Origin: a virus
Reading direction: 5' to 3' (one strand)
Length of the DNA stretch: 33,042 nucleotides
IMG/VR virus record: IMGVR_UViG_3300025057_000029
Span: 1-33,042 of that record
Every line of letters begins with the position of its first letter. Positions within the stretch are counted from its first letter, which is position 1. Position numbers and translations under genes: made by a program. The notes under the pieces are model-generated. The model was not told the origin of the DNA, made no database searches, and saw only the letters and a program-made list of their open reading frames with translations. Positions 21,114 through 28,764 of this stretch are shown piece by piece.

Positions 21114-21574
21114 AACTTAACTTTTAGTTCTCCGTCATAATATGGCATCCCGTGTTTCGCTGCGTACTCTCGAACGTCAAAACATGGACACGCTTTTACA
21201 TTAAACTGATTGTGTCCAGCCATTACCAAATCATGGTACACCTCTTGCCACTTTAGGAAGTCCTTAATAATGGAATTGAACTGCTCTACCGTTATGTTGT
21301 CTTCGGGCTTTCCGTCATCGCTCTTGCCTCCTGCGTAACACACCGCAATGGAATCGTGATTGTGTCCTAACGTGTGCGCCCCCCAGTGTCTTAAATCTCT
21401 GCCCTCCTGTAAAGTTCCATCTCTTTTTACAAATCGGTTATAGCCTATGTCCATCCATCCTTTTGCCTTGTGCCATCGTCTTATATCTTCAACATCGAAA
21501 TCCTGGTCGGCTTTGGTGTAAGCACAATGGATGATGTAATACTTTATCCCTCTTGATATTGCTGGGTATTCCAT
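21110..21574 (-). CDS. N-acetylmuramoyl-L-alanine amidase (T7 lysozyme-like endolysin)
   Basis: This 154-residue protein aligns with T7 lysozyme with a constant offset of one residue: zinc ligands H16, H121 and C129 and catalytic Y45 and K127 correspond to T7 H17, H122, C130, Y46 and K128. Supporting segments are YYIIHCAYT, DIGYNRFVKRDGTLQEGRD, HNHDSIAVCYAGG and VKACPCFDV. It cuts the amide between MurNAc and L-Ala of peptidoglycan to release progeny. The extra Cys at 131 is where T7 has Gly. There is no signal peptide, so it needs a holin; one candidate follows directly. It overlaps the metallophosphoesterase gene by TAATG. Confidence 0.92.
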   Translation of the reverse strand: MEYPAISRGIKYYIIHCAYTKADQDFDVEDIRRWHKAKGWMDIGYNRFVKRDGTLQEGRDLRHWGAHTLGHNHDSIAVCYAGGKSDDGKPEDNITVEQFNSIIKDFLKWQEVYHDLVMAGHNQFNVKACPCFDVREYAAKHGMPYYDGELKVKL

Positions 21575-22653
21575 TAAAAGATATGTGTTAAACGTGCTAT
21601 TTGTCCGTGAAATTTATGATGAATGAATCCTTCAACCGCCTTCGGGGCGTGTTGGTAACCATTACGGTGATGCCATCCGTCTGTACCTGATGGGCTTCGC
21701 ATTGATTCAACCGTAACCCCTACCAAGTCTTTACTTGTTTTGTGGTGGACGTGGTGGGTATAGATGTATCGGTGTTTAGTCTTTGACCAATCTAAGGGTG
21801 TTTCCTGTGCCATCAACAAAGGAAGGTCAGAAGTCTTTGCACCGTCCCCGTGAGTTGTTCCAATTAAGTTTGAGTAATACCTGTAATACTTGCGATGCCT
21901 CATATCCGCATCAAAGTCAACCATTTCGCAGTTGTGAAACCAACATTGCACAGCATCCAGCAACTGAAATCCACTCATAAAGTCATGGTTAGACGGATTG
22001 AAAACAACCCTAACAGGAGCAACCTGTATAAGCATTTCGATTATATCCGTGTATAGTTTACGTCCCATTATGAAATTCGTGTACCACATTTCCGAAGTGT
22101 CCTGCGGTGTTCCGCTTGTTGTGGTTCGTTTTGGCGTGTCGATGTGTAACACGTCATTTCCCGCCACGAATAGTATCTCATCAATAGGAAACCCTTGCGC
22201 CTTTGAGATAATGCCTCTAACGCCATCTAAGACCCTTTGGACGGCTATCTGGCTATCGTAGTCTTCCCCTGTTTCAAACGAATCACAAAGTTTCCCTATA
22301 TGGATATCGGCAGGGTCTATAACTAACAGATGCCCTTCGTTAATGCTTTCATATTTAATAACAGGGTATTCAGGAGAATAATCCTGCATTTCTTGGATAA
22401 TCTGACGCTTGACATCTAAAACGTCTTTCTGATTCTTGACATGAATTGAAAAGTTCTTACCCTTGTGCCAGTAGTGGTTGACTGAATCGGAAGGAATACC
22501 CACCTTCTCACACTCGTCTTTTAGTGCTTTGTGAGTTTCAATGGTTTCCTTTTCGTCAGGAGTTACCCAATAGTAGTTGCAGTTGTTAGGGGTTAGCCCC
22601 ATTTCAACCGCTTGTTCACGGTTTAGATAAACCCGTGTTTTCGTTCTTCCCAT
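21574..22653 (-). CDS. Calcineurin-like metallophosphoesterase
   Basis: This 359-residue protein has an N-terminal helical region (1-105) followed by the metal-binding core: D116-A-D-I-H118 region (DPADIHIGK), GNDVLH at 165-170, NHD at 222-224 (NPSNHD, with Ser in the usual Gly place), TTHGDG with H268, and YTHHVHHK with H300, H301 and H303. These are the five metallophosphoesterase motifs in order. The superfamily includes nucleases, phosphatases and 2',3'-cyclic phosphodiesterases. The N-terminal part (AVEMGLTPNNCNYYWV) may give substrate choice. It sits in the lysis cluster between a membrane peptide and the amidase. Confidence 0.82.
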   Translation of the reverse strand: MGRTKTRVYLNREQAVEMGLTPNNCNYYWVTPDEKETIETHKALKDECEKVGIPSDSVNHYWHKGKNFSIHVKNQKDVLDVKRQIIQEMQDYSPEYPVIKYESINEGHLLVIDPADIHIGKLCDSFETGEDYDSQIAVQRVLDGVRGIISKAQGFPIDEILFVAGNDVLHIDTPKRTTTSGTPQDTSEMWYTNFIMGRKLYTDIIEMLIQVAPVRVVFNPSNHDFMSGFQLLDAVQCWFHNCEMVDFDADMRHRKYYRYYSNLIGTTHGDGAKTSDLPLLMAQETPLDWSKTKHRYIYTHHVHHKTSKDLVGVTVESMRSPSGTDGWHHRNGYQHAPKAVEGFIHHKFHGQIARLTHIF

Positions 22654-22673
22654 GCCGAAAAGTTAAGGCAAAA

Positions 22674-22844
22674 TTATTTACCCTTACGCCATTGGCGTAT
22701 TTTTAACATTAAGGTAATCAAAGCAATACCGCAGCCTAACAACACAGCAATGGTCTGCCCCACTTCGTTTATCACCTTAATGTACGGGCTTATCGCTGCA
22801 AATATCGCTGCTGGAATCCCTATTATTTCTTCGTGTCCCTTCAT
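22674..22844 (-). CDS. Small membrane protein, alternative holin candidate
   Basis: This 56-residue gene starts at ATG 22844 in an ATGA overlap and stops with TAA at 22674. The hydrophobic parts are IGIPAAIFAAISPYIKVI and TIAVLLGCGIALITLMLKI, with a basic tail (RQWRKGK). One or two membrane spans are likely. Its size, its position just before the metallophosphoesterase and amidase, and its charged ends fit a holin or antiholin. The protein at 20922-21113 is the alternative. Confidence 0.55.
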   Translation of the reverse strand: MKGHEEIIGIPAAIFAAISPYIKVINEVGQTIAVLLGCGIALITLMLKIRQWRKGK

Positions 22845-23068
22845 CCCATTTCCTTTAACTGATTCTTTATAAAGACCTCAACGTCCTTGTCCTCCCACGT
22901 TTCACCGTAGGACATTCTGTTCGGTAGTTCCATACCATACTCAGAACCGTCCTCAGAGGTAATGTGAACCCACACCGTACAAGTGTTGTTGTAGTGGTCT
23001 ATGACTTGCTTTATACGCCATTCGCTGACGTTGATAATAGCCGTGTAGTTGTCGTGTGTTATGTTCAT
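22841..23068 (-). CDS. Small protein paired with the lectin-like gene (copy 2)
   Basis: This 75-residue protein starts in an ATGA overlap with the lectin-like gene and ends in an ATGA overlap with the small membrane gene. It ends ETWEDKDVEVFIKNQLKEMG. The M.Y..TWED..V pattern also occurs near the end of the 78-residue protein at 23649-23885, which lies in the same relation to the other DUF1566 domain, so the two look like paralogues. It is acidic and beta-rich with a helical tail. A chaperone or tail-fibre accessory role is possible; no catalytic motif was seen. Confidence 0.55.
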   Translation of the reverse strand: MNITHDNYTAIINVSEWRIKQVIDHYNNTCTVWVHITSEDGSEYGMELPNRMSYGETWEDKDVEVFIKNQLKEMG

Positions 23069-23649
23069 AATCCTAACTCTGTAAAGGTGAATTGCCTTTT
23101 AACAATATAAGTTATCGTGTTTATCTTTAGATTTCGTGCAACGAACTGAACCGAATCGGAATACCTCATAGCGTATGTGTTATCACTAGGACTAGTGGTA
23201 GATGTCCAAGAGTCGTCCGTTATACTGAACGGCGTGTAGTTTAATCCGCTTTCGTAATTTACAAGTGTGTGTAACTCGCCAGCATTAGGCAAATACCAAT
23301 CGCTATAACTCCCTATTGTGTACGGCTGTCCACTCATTGCCGTAGCCCAATTAACTCCTGCACCACCCTGCACTACCCGATACCAACCGATCACGGTTTC
23401 CGCTATGTAGTTGGTAGTCGCCCAATCAATCACTATATCATTAGCATACGTCTGACCGCCTAACGTATCTGTGAATCTGTTGGTGTTTCCGAATGGATTG
23501 TTAAAGTCAAGTGTGGTAAAATCCGAACCTCTACCACGTTCTAAGTCACCATCGTCCCCCGTTGCATAACTTGTGGTCTGCCCTGTTTTGTAAGGGTTCG
23601 CTGAGTTATACCTTTCAGGGCATGGGTTTATTTTAATAGTAACAGCCAT
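23065..23649 (-). CDS. DUF1566 (Lcl) lectin-like receptor-binding candidate
   Basis: This 194-residue protein is a stand-alone copy of the domain at the end of the 653-residue gene. Over KTGQTTSY...NDIVIDW I count 45 of 56 identical residues, after which the copies diverge. Marks of DUF1566 include DWYLPNAGELHTL and WTSTTSP. The fold is C-type-lectin-like and is common on surface-binding proteins. I infer a tail-tip adhesin. Its N-terminus (MAVTIKINPCPERYN) replaces the long linker of the other copy. The ATG overlaps the previous gene by TAATG. Confidence 0.7.
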   Translation of the reverse strand: MAVTIKINPCPERYNSANPYKTGQTTSYATGDDGDLERGRGSDFTTLDFNNPFGNTNRFTDTLGGQTYANDIVIDWATTNYIAETVIGWYRVVQGGAGVNWATAMSGQPYTIGSYSDWYLPNAGELHTLVNYESGLNYTPFSITDDSWTSTTSPSDNTYAMRYSDSVQFVARNLKINTITYIVKRQFTFTELGL

Positions 23650-23885
23650 TACACTTCAAATTGCACTAACCATTCGTTTACCATACCAGCGACCATGTCG
23701 TCCTCCCACGTTGGGTCGTATGGCATATCTTCAGCAGTTACACCAAATGAAGCCGTGTTGGTGGTTAATATAATATCCACGCTTAACAGTCTGTCAATAG
23801 CTTTATCCCGAATGGTGTTCATGTCAACCGTTACCGTTGGGTTGTCTATCTCTACTTTGAATTGTTCAAATTTGTAAGTTGCCAT
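23649..23885 (-). CDS. Small protein paired with the lectin-like gene (copy 1)
   Basis: This 78-residue protein begins MATYKFEQFKVEIDNPTVTV, 3 bases after the 653-residue gene, and ends DPTWEDDMVAGMVNEWLVQF plus EV. Its late TWED..V pattern is shared with the 75-residue protein at 22841-23068, which follows the second lectin-like copy. It shows no catalytic or membrane motif. As the partner of each lectin domain it may fold, cap or display the adhesin. Function is inferred from the repeated order only. Confidence 0.55.
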   Translation of the reverse strand: MATYKFEQFKVEIDNPTVTVDMNTIRDKAIDRLLSVDIILTTNTASFGVTAEDMPYDPTWEDDMVAGMVNEWLVQFEV

Positions 23886-23888
23886 AAT

Positions 23889-25850
23889 TTATGATAATGT
23901 TGTTCCTGTTACTGTGAATGTGCGGCAGGGGATTGCTCTGTATGATGCAGATGTGTTTGTTTTAATTCTATCCCTTACCATGTTATTGTTTGTATTTTGA
24001 AAAGTCAAAGCATTTCCAGTAGCCGCTGCATTTGTTGTTGAACTCCAAAAAACAATTCCCGTACTAAAATTAAAAGGCGCATAATTCAAAGGGTTTGAAG
24101 CATTTGAATTTTTTAAGTTTATCAACTCATTTATATTAGGTAATCTCCAACCGCTCGTAAATGTTCCAATAGTAAAATTCAAAGAATTATCAATTGCGTC
24201 ATTCCAATTAAAATCAGTGTATGTTCCTCTTAACCTATAATACCCCAATACCGTACTACCATCATAAGTGCTCCAATCAATTACTATATCATTCGTGTAG
24301 GTCGTACCCCCTAATTCATCTGTAAATCTATCTGTATTACCAAAGGGGTTATTTGAAGCCAACGTGTAAAAGTCCGTTGCCCTGCCTACCTCCAAATCCC
24401 CATCGTCTCCTGTTCTATAAGAAGTGGTTTGCCCCGTTTTCATCAGCGTAGCACCAACTGGCGCACCGCCAGCAGCAGGCACTTCAATCGTTACCGTATT
24501 GCCAACAATACTTACAGCATTAGGAGTTACAGGGCTACTTCCATCAGTAACATCAATATCAATAGTCTTAGCACTTACAACCGTACCTTCCAAAGAACTA
24601 TTGACGTTTACATTTGAATCAGGGACAACCAACGTGCCACCGCTTTCAATCGTATCTGTATAGCTTGCATCGCTGTTTTCTACATTAGCATCGGGTGCAG
24701 TAATATCTTGCGCTTCCGTTGCAGGAACATTCGTAGTGGATAGCGTATTATTCGCTGTATCTTTTAGCGTAATCACACTATCGTCAACCCTCCAATACTG
24801 CCCTTGCAAGCTGCCTATTTGATCGCTTGTATTTTCTTTTCTAACCTCAATCGAATCACTATCTCCGCTCGGTATCGTAGCTACTTGTGTGCTGTTGATG
24901 CTGAATGTCGCATCAGGTGCAGTTATGTCGTCACTTGTTCCGCTCGGTATATTGGTCGTACTTAAAGTAGTGCCGTCCGTGTTTTTCAAAACAGCAGTAG
25001 CATCATCGCAATAAGTGCTTATATCAATTTGTTGATTCTCATAAACAGGAAAGGTCAATGTTTGCTGCAACACATCGTTTTGGTCCACCACGTTGATGGT
25101 TTCATCGGGAGCAACAATTGCATCACTATCGCCACTTGGAATAGCCCCTGTATCTATTTGAGTTGACAGCGTGTTCTCTAACGTCCAAGACGCATCAGGT
25201 GCGGTGATTATTTCGCTATCCCCCGCAGGAATTGCGGTGGTTGAAATAGTAGTGCCATCTGTATTCTTTAGAATAGCAGTAGCGTCCCCGCTCGCAGGAA
25301 TCGTATAACTCCCACCGCTTGCAACGGTAGTATTAACCGATCCGTCAGCGTTTAGAATTGTAACAGGCGCACACGCGGGGCTTAAATCCATTTCCAAATC
25401 GTAGGACGAATCTAAAGGAATAGAACATAAGTCCGTTGGGTCCTGGATTGAAAACGTAAAGTCTGCAAACCAACCAAAGACGCTTTCGTTTTCTTTGTAC
25501 TCAAACCATTGAGCGCTTGGTCGGTTGTCGCCCAAAGTGATAAACGACCGCCAGCGTTTAGAACGCATTACATTGTAAACGTCCTTTAGTATCTGCGCGG
25601 TGTCGCTCTGTACGTCGTCGTAATTTTCTCTCCCGTCACGTACTAAATCACTGATAAAAATGGTTACAGTTAACTCAGTTGTCAGGTTGCTCATGGTGGC
25701 ATTTTGCACCGTTACAACCATCGAAGGGTGCGTTAAAGCATTCCCGTTGTAAGCGTCCACAAACCGCCCCCAATAGAACGAATTTAATTGCTCATGCGCC
25801 TCAAACAACTCTTGAAACTGATCCCGTATTTTATTTACACTATTCAGCAT
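23889..25850 (-). CDS. Chimeric tail protein: terminator-like domain, repeats and DUF1566 lectin
   Basis: This 653-residue protein has three parts. Residues 1-150 (MLNSVNKIRDQFQELFEAHE, then WFADFTFSIQDPTDLCSIPL) resemble the tail-terminator or completion proteins that follow the connector in Bacteroidota phages. Residues 150-450 are repeats of a pattern like DGTTLSTTNIPSGTSDDITAPD, interrupted and degenerate. Residues 470-653 are a DUF1566/Lcl domain (GWRLPN at 568-573, FWSSTT at 601-606), a lectin-like fold. It overlaps the connector gene by 7 bp. The C-terminal third looks more A+T-rich than the rest, hinting at domain exchange. It is probably a receptor-binding tail component. Confidence 0.65.
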   Translation of the reverse strand: MLNSVNKIRDQFQELFEAHEQLNSFYWGRFVDAYNGNALTHPSMVVTVQNATMSNLTTELTVTIFISDLVRDGRENYDDVQSDTAQILKDVYNVMRSKRWRSFITLGDNRPSAQWFEYKENESVFGWFADFTFSIQDPTDLCSIPLDSSYDLEMDLSPACAPVTILNADGSVNTTVASGGSYTIPASGDATAILKNTDGTTISTTAIPAGDSEIITAPDASWTLENTLSTQIDTGAIPSGDSDAIVAPDETINVVDQNDVLQQTLTFPVYENQQIDISTYCDDATAVLKNTDGTTLSTTNIPSGTSDDITAPDATFSINSTQVATIPSGDSDSIEVRKENTSDQIGSLQGQYWRVDDSVITLKDTANNTLSTTNVPATEAQDITAPDANVENSDASYTDTIESGGTLVVPDSNVNVNSSLEGTVVSAKTIDIDVTDGSSPVTPNAVSIVGNTVTIEVPAAGGAPVGATLMKTGQTTSYRTGDDGDLEVGRATDFYTLASNNPFGNTDRFTDELGGTTYTNDIVIDWSTYDGSTVLGYYRLRGTYTDFNWNDAIDNSLNFTIGTFTSGWRLPNINELINLKNSNASNPLNYAPFNFSTGIVFWSSTTNAAATGNALTFQNTNNNMVRDRIKTNTSASYRAIPCRTFTVTGTTLS

Positions 25851-26377
25851 TTCGGTCTGTTACCTTTTACGAACATGAAACTCTTAGAATTGCCTTGCTT
25901 TTCAGGCTTCATCTGCTCGGCTTTTGTTGGGTCGTAATCATCGTACTCAGGGAACGAACTTTTATTATCCAACAAATACCCAATCATTCGATTTTTGTAG
26001 AAACTTGCGTCTTTGCGTACTTCGTCCCGTAAATACTCCACTTCGTCAACTGTCGAAGGTTGCCATTCGGGGTCTTGGCTTCGACCTACCCCTGAGTTTC
26101 TTGCTTTGAAAGTGATATGAGGAAAACACTTCATTTCTACATACGCAGCCATGCAAGGCACTATGTAATTATTCAACAATGTTTGGTAAACACCCGTTAC
26201 CGTTCCCGCTTCTACTTTGTTAAGCATAGAAACATACAGCGGTGTGCCTAAAATCGGTTGAATAGTCATATCCTGAACCCTGCGTATCATTTTAGAAACC
26301 GTTTCCGATGAAACGTTCTTAGACAACACCATATAGTCGTCTAACTGCCCTGCGTTTATTAAATACCTAAACTCCAT
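25844..26377 (-). CDS. Head-tail connector (DUF6712-like)
   Basis: This 177-residue, helical protein begins MEFRYLINAGQLDDYMVLSK, with SETVSKMIRRVQDMTIQPIL, LNNYIVPCMAAYVEMKCFPH and a late EYLRDEVRKDASFYKNRMIG. The pattern of a short N-terminus, a ..MI...Q...I.PILG..LY segment and a C-terminal helix matches the DUF6712 group that follows portal genes in Bacteroidota phages and is thought to be a head-completion adaptor. It starts in a TAATG overlap with the portal, which supports this role. It ends with a short basic tail. Confidence 0.65.
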   Translation of the reverse strand: MEFRYLINAGQLDDYMVLSKNVSSETVSKMIRRVQDMTIQPILGTPLYVSMLNKVEAGTVTGVYQTLLNNYIVPCMAAYVEMKCFPHITFKARNSGVGRSQDPEWQPSTVDEVEYLRDEVRKDASFYKNRMIGYLLDNKSSFPEYDDYDPTKAEQMKPEKQGNSKSFMFVKGNRPKC

Positions 26378-28197
26378 TACCTTTCAATTAAAAGTTGCGA
26401 CCATGAGTGACGGCAAAACGGTTTGTTTTTACCGCCATCGTTCCACCATCCACCCCTATAAGTCCACACGTCACGACCTACACGGGTGGAAATAGTGCTG
26501 ATTTCTTCTCTTGTAAACACCTTTCCGCTTCTCAATAAAGTCCTGCAAAAGTCCCGCGTTCGCCCTTGCCCTAAATCGGGCGGACCTTCAACGCCTGGTG
26601 TCTTTACATATTCATAGACTATCTCGAAAGACCTCTGTTCCTTAGATACTTCGTCCAACCCGTCGGGTGTTACGTTGCCATCCGAATCAATGAACCCCGA
26701 AGATGTAAGCGCATCAATGATCTGCCGTACTTCTACCTGAGTGATCCCAAGTGAACGGGCTATCTTCTTAACTGAATCGCCATTTTCAATGCCTATCAAT
26801 ACACCTAAGTCACGACCGTCTACGAATTTATGTCCTTTTAATTCCTTTTCAAACGTGTCGAGTTCTTCAGAAGTAAACACCGCTGGCAAATTCCTTTCTG
26901 CTATTACCTTAAACTTGCTCTTTTCTTCCCCGACCTTCATCAACTCGTTTAACACAGGGTCGCCTTCTTCCTCCGTAGGCTGTTCGGCAGGCTTTTCGGT
27001 AGGCTCTATTCCGAACGCTTCTAAAACTTGCTCGTTAGACAGTGCGTTTACAAGTTTAGTGGCGACCACTTGCGGTGCTTTTTGGATCTTCTCTAACAGT
27101 GAATCCGATTCCTTTACACTCAATGGAGAATCGGGTAAGCACAATTTAATCTCACCCTCTACACCTGCAATCTGCATAAGGTACTTTAGAGGCACTTTAA
27201 GAAACTGGTGCGCTGCTTTTACATATCCTTCTACAAATGCGTTAAACCCTACCTGTAACTCGTTAGAATTGCCTAAAGAACCAGGTGTTTGTACTCCAAA
27301 TAGCGCAGGTGTTGTAATCGAATGAGAATATAGAATAGACTTGGTTACCTGTTCGTACTGATTAGCGTACCTATCGGGAAGGTCGTTACCAACCAAAGAA
27401 TTTATTGATACATCTTCTTCTCCAAATGTCACCAATAGACTGCCTGACGCATCGCGGTTAGTACCGCCCGTTTGAATTTCGTCCCTAATCTCATCTTCGT
27501 CCTCTGCGTTTTCAGGTCGCCCGTCCCTAAAGTGGATGTGCGTGCCTGACTTGAATCCATTGATTACCTCATAAAATCCGAAGTAGTTAATTTCGGCTTC
27601 GGTCATCATTGCAGGAATACCACCTGAATACAAAGGCTTAGGATATACCCCTAAATCGTTTTTGTCGTAACTCTTTGTCTCGCTTGGAAAGTAAAGAACC
27701 ATTTTCCCGCGCGGGTTCTCAGGATCATAAGCAGGGTATTCTTTTATTCCAAGTTCTGACTGATTCTCCCAATTCTTGCAATGCCAAAACGTTGAATAAT
27801 CCTTGTTGGTTCTTAATTCATCGAATCCTATCGGCTCAAAGTAACTAAAATCACCCGCAAGGTCAAAGCATACCAATATAGCACATCCGTTGTACCTTTC
27901 GCGGTCGTTTGTTATTGCTTCGTATAACTCTTGTAGTTTATACTCGCCCTTTACGTTGTTGGCAAAACTTGCAAACGCTATTTCATCGCCCTCAAACTTT
28001 AACCCCGCTGAAGTAATATAATTGACCTTAGAGTTAAGGATGTTAGCGTGCATAGAACTTTCATCCGCAAGCCTGTTAAGGAACTGCGGGTAGTCGTTCT
28101 TTCTGCCCCATGCAATTCCGTAAGTGCCTTTAACCTCTCGCGGCTCAGGTACTTTTTTAGTTACGCTCCAATCGGTGCTAAATTTTAATTTCTTCAT
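26377..28197 (-). CDS. Portal protein with embedded winged helix and a Cys/His C-terminal domain
   Basis: This 606-residue protein has the portal plan of Bacteroidota phages in residues 1-400: KKLKFSTDWSVTKKV, DYPQFLNRLADESSMHANIL, ITTPALFGVQTPGSLGNSNE, then a long helix QVGFNAFVEGYVKAAH. Portals form the dodecameric ring through which DNA passes. Residues 473-515 (GDSVKKIARSLGITQVEVRQ, then IIDALTSSGFIDSDGNVT) look like a winged helix-turn-helix. Residues 528-600 (RTRDFCRTLLRSGKVFTREE, YRGGWWNDGGKNKPFCRHSW) form a Cys/His domain seen at the ends of Mu gpF-type head proteins. It overlaps both neighbours by ATGA and TAATG. Confidence 0.82.
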   Translation of the reverse strand: MKKLKFSTDWSVTKKVPEPREVKGTYGIAWGRKNDYPQFLNRLADESSMHANILNSKVNYITSAGLKFEGDEIAFASFANNVKGEYKLQELYEAITNDRERYNGCAILVCFDLAGDFSYFEPIGFDELRTNKDYSTFWHCKNWENQSELGIKEYPAYDPENPRGKMVLYFPSETKSYDKNDLGVYPKPLYSGGIPAMMTEAEINYFGFYEVINGFKSGTHIHFRDGRPENAEDEDEIRDEIQTGGTNRDASGSLLVTFGEEDVSINSLVGNDLPDRYANQYEQVTKSILYSHSITTPALFGVQTPGSLGNSNELQVGFNAFVEGYVKAAHQFLKVPLKYLMQIAGVEGEIKLCLPDSPLSVKESDSLLEKIQKAPQVVATKLVNALSNEQVLEAFGIEPTEKPAEQPTEEEGDPVLNELMKVGEEKSKFKVIAERNLPAVFTSEELDTFEKELKGHKFVDGRDLGVLIGIENGDSVKKIARSLGITQVEVRQIIDALTSSGFIDSDGNVTPDGLDEVSKEQRSFEIVYEYVKTPGVEGPPDLGQGRTRDFCRTLLRSGKVFTREEISTISTRVGRDVWTYRGGWWNDGGKNKPFCRHSWSQLLIER

Positions 28198-28574
28198 ATC
28201 TTATACACGAAATTGTCATTGTCAGGCGCGTTACCTGAATACGTTGTTGGATCGGGAGCAATAACATCGACTATCCCTTCTTCTACAAGTTCATCCGCTA
28301 AGTCAGGGTCTGTATTTGTTGGCGATGTCTGTGCATATACCTTGTAAAACCACTGACCAGGATAAGTTAAAGTAACCGTTGTTCCTTCGGTTATCTCAAA
28401 CTTGTTATATCTCCTTCTCTGCGGTGCCGTCGCTGTGTCCGCTATTATCACCGCCACGTCCGTCTTTTGCTGTGGGTGGTTGAACACCCAAAGATACGTC
28501 GGATCGCTTATTGTTGTCAGCTCGCTTAGTGTTACCCTTACGTCGTTTGACTGTCCCTGCACTATTTTTATCAT
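28194..28574 (-). CDS. Beta-rich minor structural protein
   Basis: This 126-residue protein starts at ATG 28574 (MIKIVQGQSNDVRVTLSELT). The earlier in-frame ATG at 28610 is less likely because this start fits the known family and a frame on the other side is coding. Related small beta-rich proteins, beginning MIK..GQSN or similar and containing a RYN.F.ITE segment (RRRYNKFEITEGTTVTL), recur in Bacteroidota phages. They are thought to be minor virion proteins with an Ig-like fold. It overlaps the upstream reading frame by 170 bp in the +1 register and the portal by ATGA. Confidence 0.6.
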   Translation of the reverse strand: MIKIVQGQSNDVRVTLSELTTISDPTYLWVFNHPQQKTDVAVIIADTATAPQRRRYNKFEITEGTTVTLTYPGQWFYKVYAQTSPTNTDPDLADELVEEGIVDVIAPDPTTYSGNAPDNDNFVYKI

Positions 28575-28698
28575 TTTCAAAGTATTTAGCGACCAATCCG
28601 AACGCCTCAAAGTATCGGAAATTCTCCATTGTAACCTCCAACAACCCCACAGGTTTAAGATACACCTGTTTTCCTTTATATTCGTTTCTTACCTTCAT
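28405..28698 (-). CDS. Small basic protein overlapping the next gene
   Basis: This 97-residue frame begins at ATG 28698 (MKVRNEYKGKQVYLKPVGLL) directly after a terminator-like hairpin. The first 45 residues (EVTMENFRYFEAFGLVAKYF) look like a real small domain common between tail-tube and portal genes. The rest (KRRKGNTKRADNNKRSDVSL then GGDNSGHSDGT) is low-complexity and overlaps the next gene by 170 bp in another register, so it may be a random extension. Independent translation with an overlap is the simple reading; frameshifting is possible but no classic slippery site was found. Confidence 0.5.
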   Translation of the reverse strand: MKVRNEYKGKQVYLKPVGLLEVTMENFRYFEAFGLVAKYFENDKNSAGTVKRRKGNTKRADNNKRSDVSLGVQPPTAKDGRGGDNSGHSDGTAEKEI

Positions 28699-28705
28699 TT
28701 TTTTC

Positions 28706-28741
28706 AAAAAAATAGGGGGTGGTGTCCCCACCTAACCCCCC
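28706..28741 (-). terminator. Intrinsic terminator or attenuator after the tail-tube gene
   Basis: On the - strand GGGGGG (28741-28736) and CCCCC (28719-28715) form a stem, helped by a 4-bp inner stem, and are followed by TATTTTTTT to 28706. It lies only 8 bases before the next ATG at 28698, so it probably works as partial attenuation rather than full stop, lowering downstream genes relative to capsid and tube. Confidence 0.65.
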
Positions 28742-28764
28742 TTTACGGTTTCCCAACCAAATAA

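Noticed and set aside
23065-25850. Diversity-generating retroelement acting on the lectin-like domains
   Set aside because: The fold is suitable, but no reverse transcriptase and no template repeat were found, and the two copies differ in all base types rather than at adenines.
26741-27325. 194-residue + strand frame opposite the portal
   Set aside because: Antisense shadow of the portal gene; composition (Ser-rich) and lack of any promoter or spacing signal argue against a gene.
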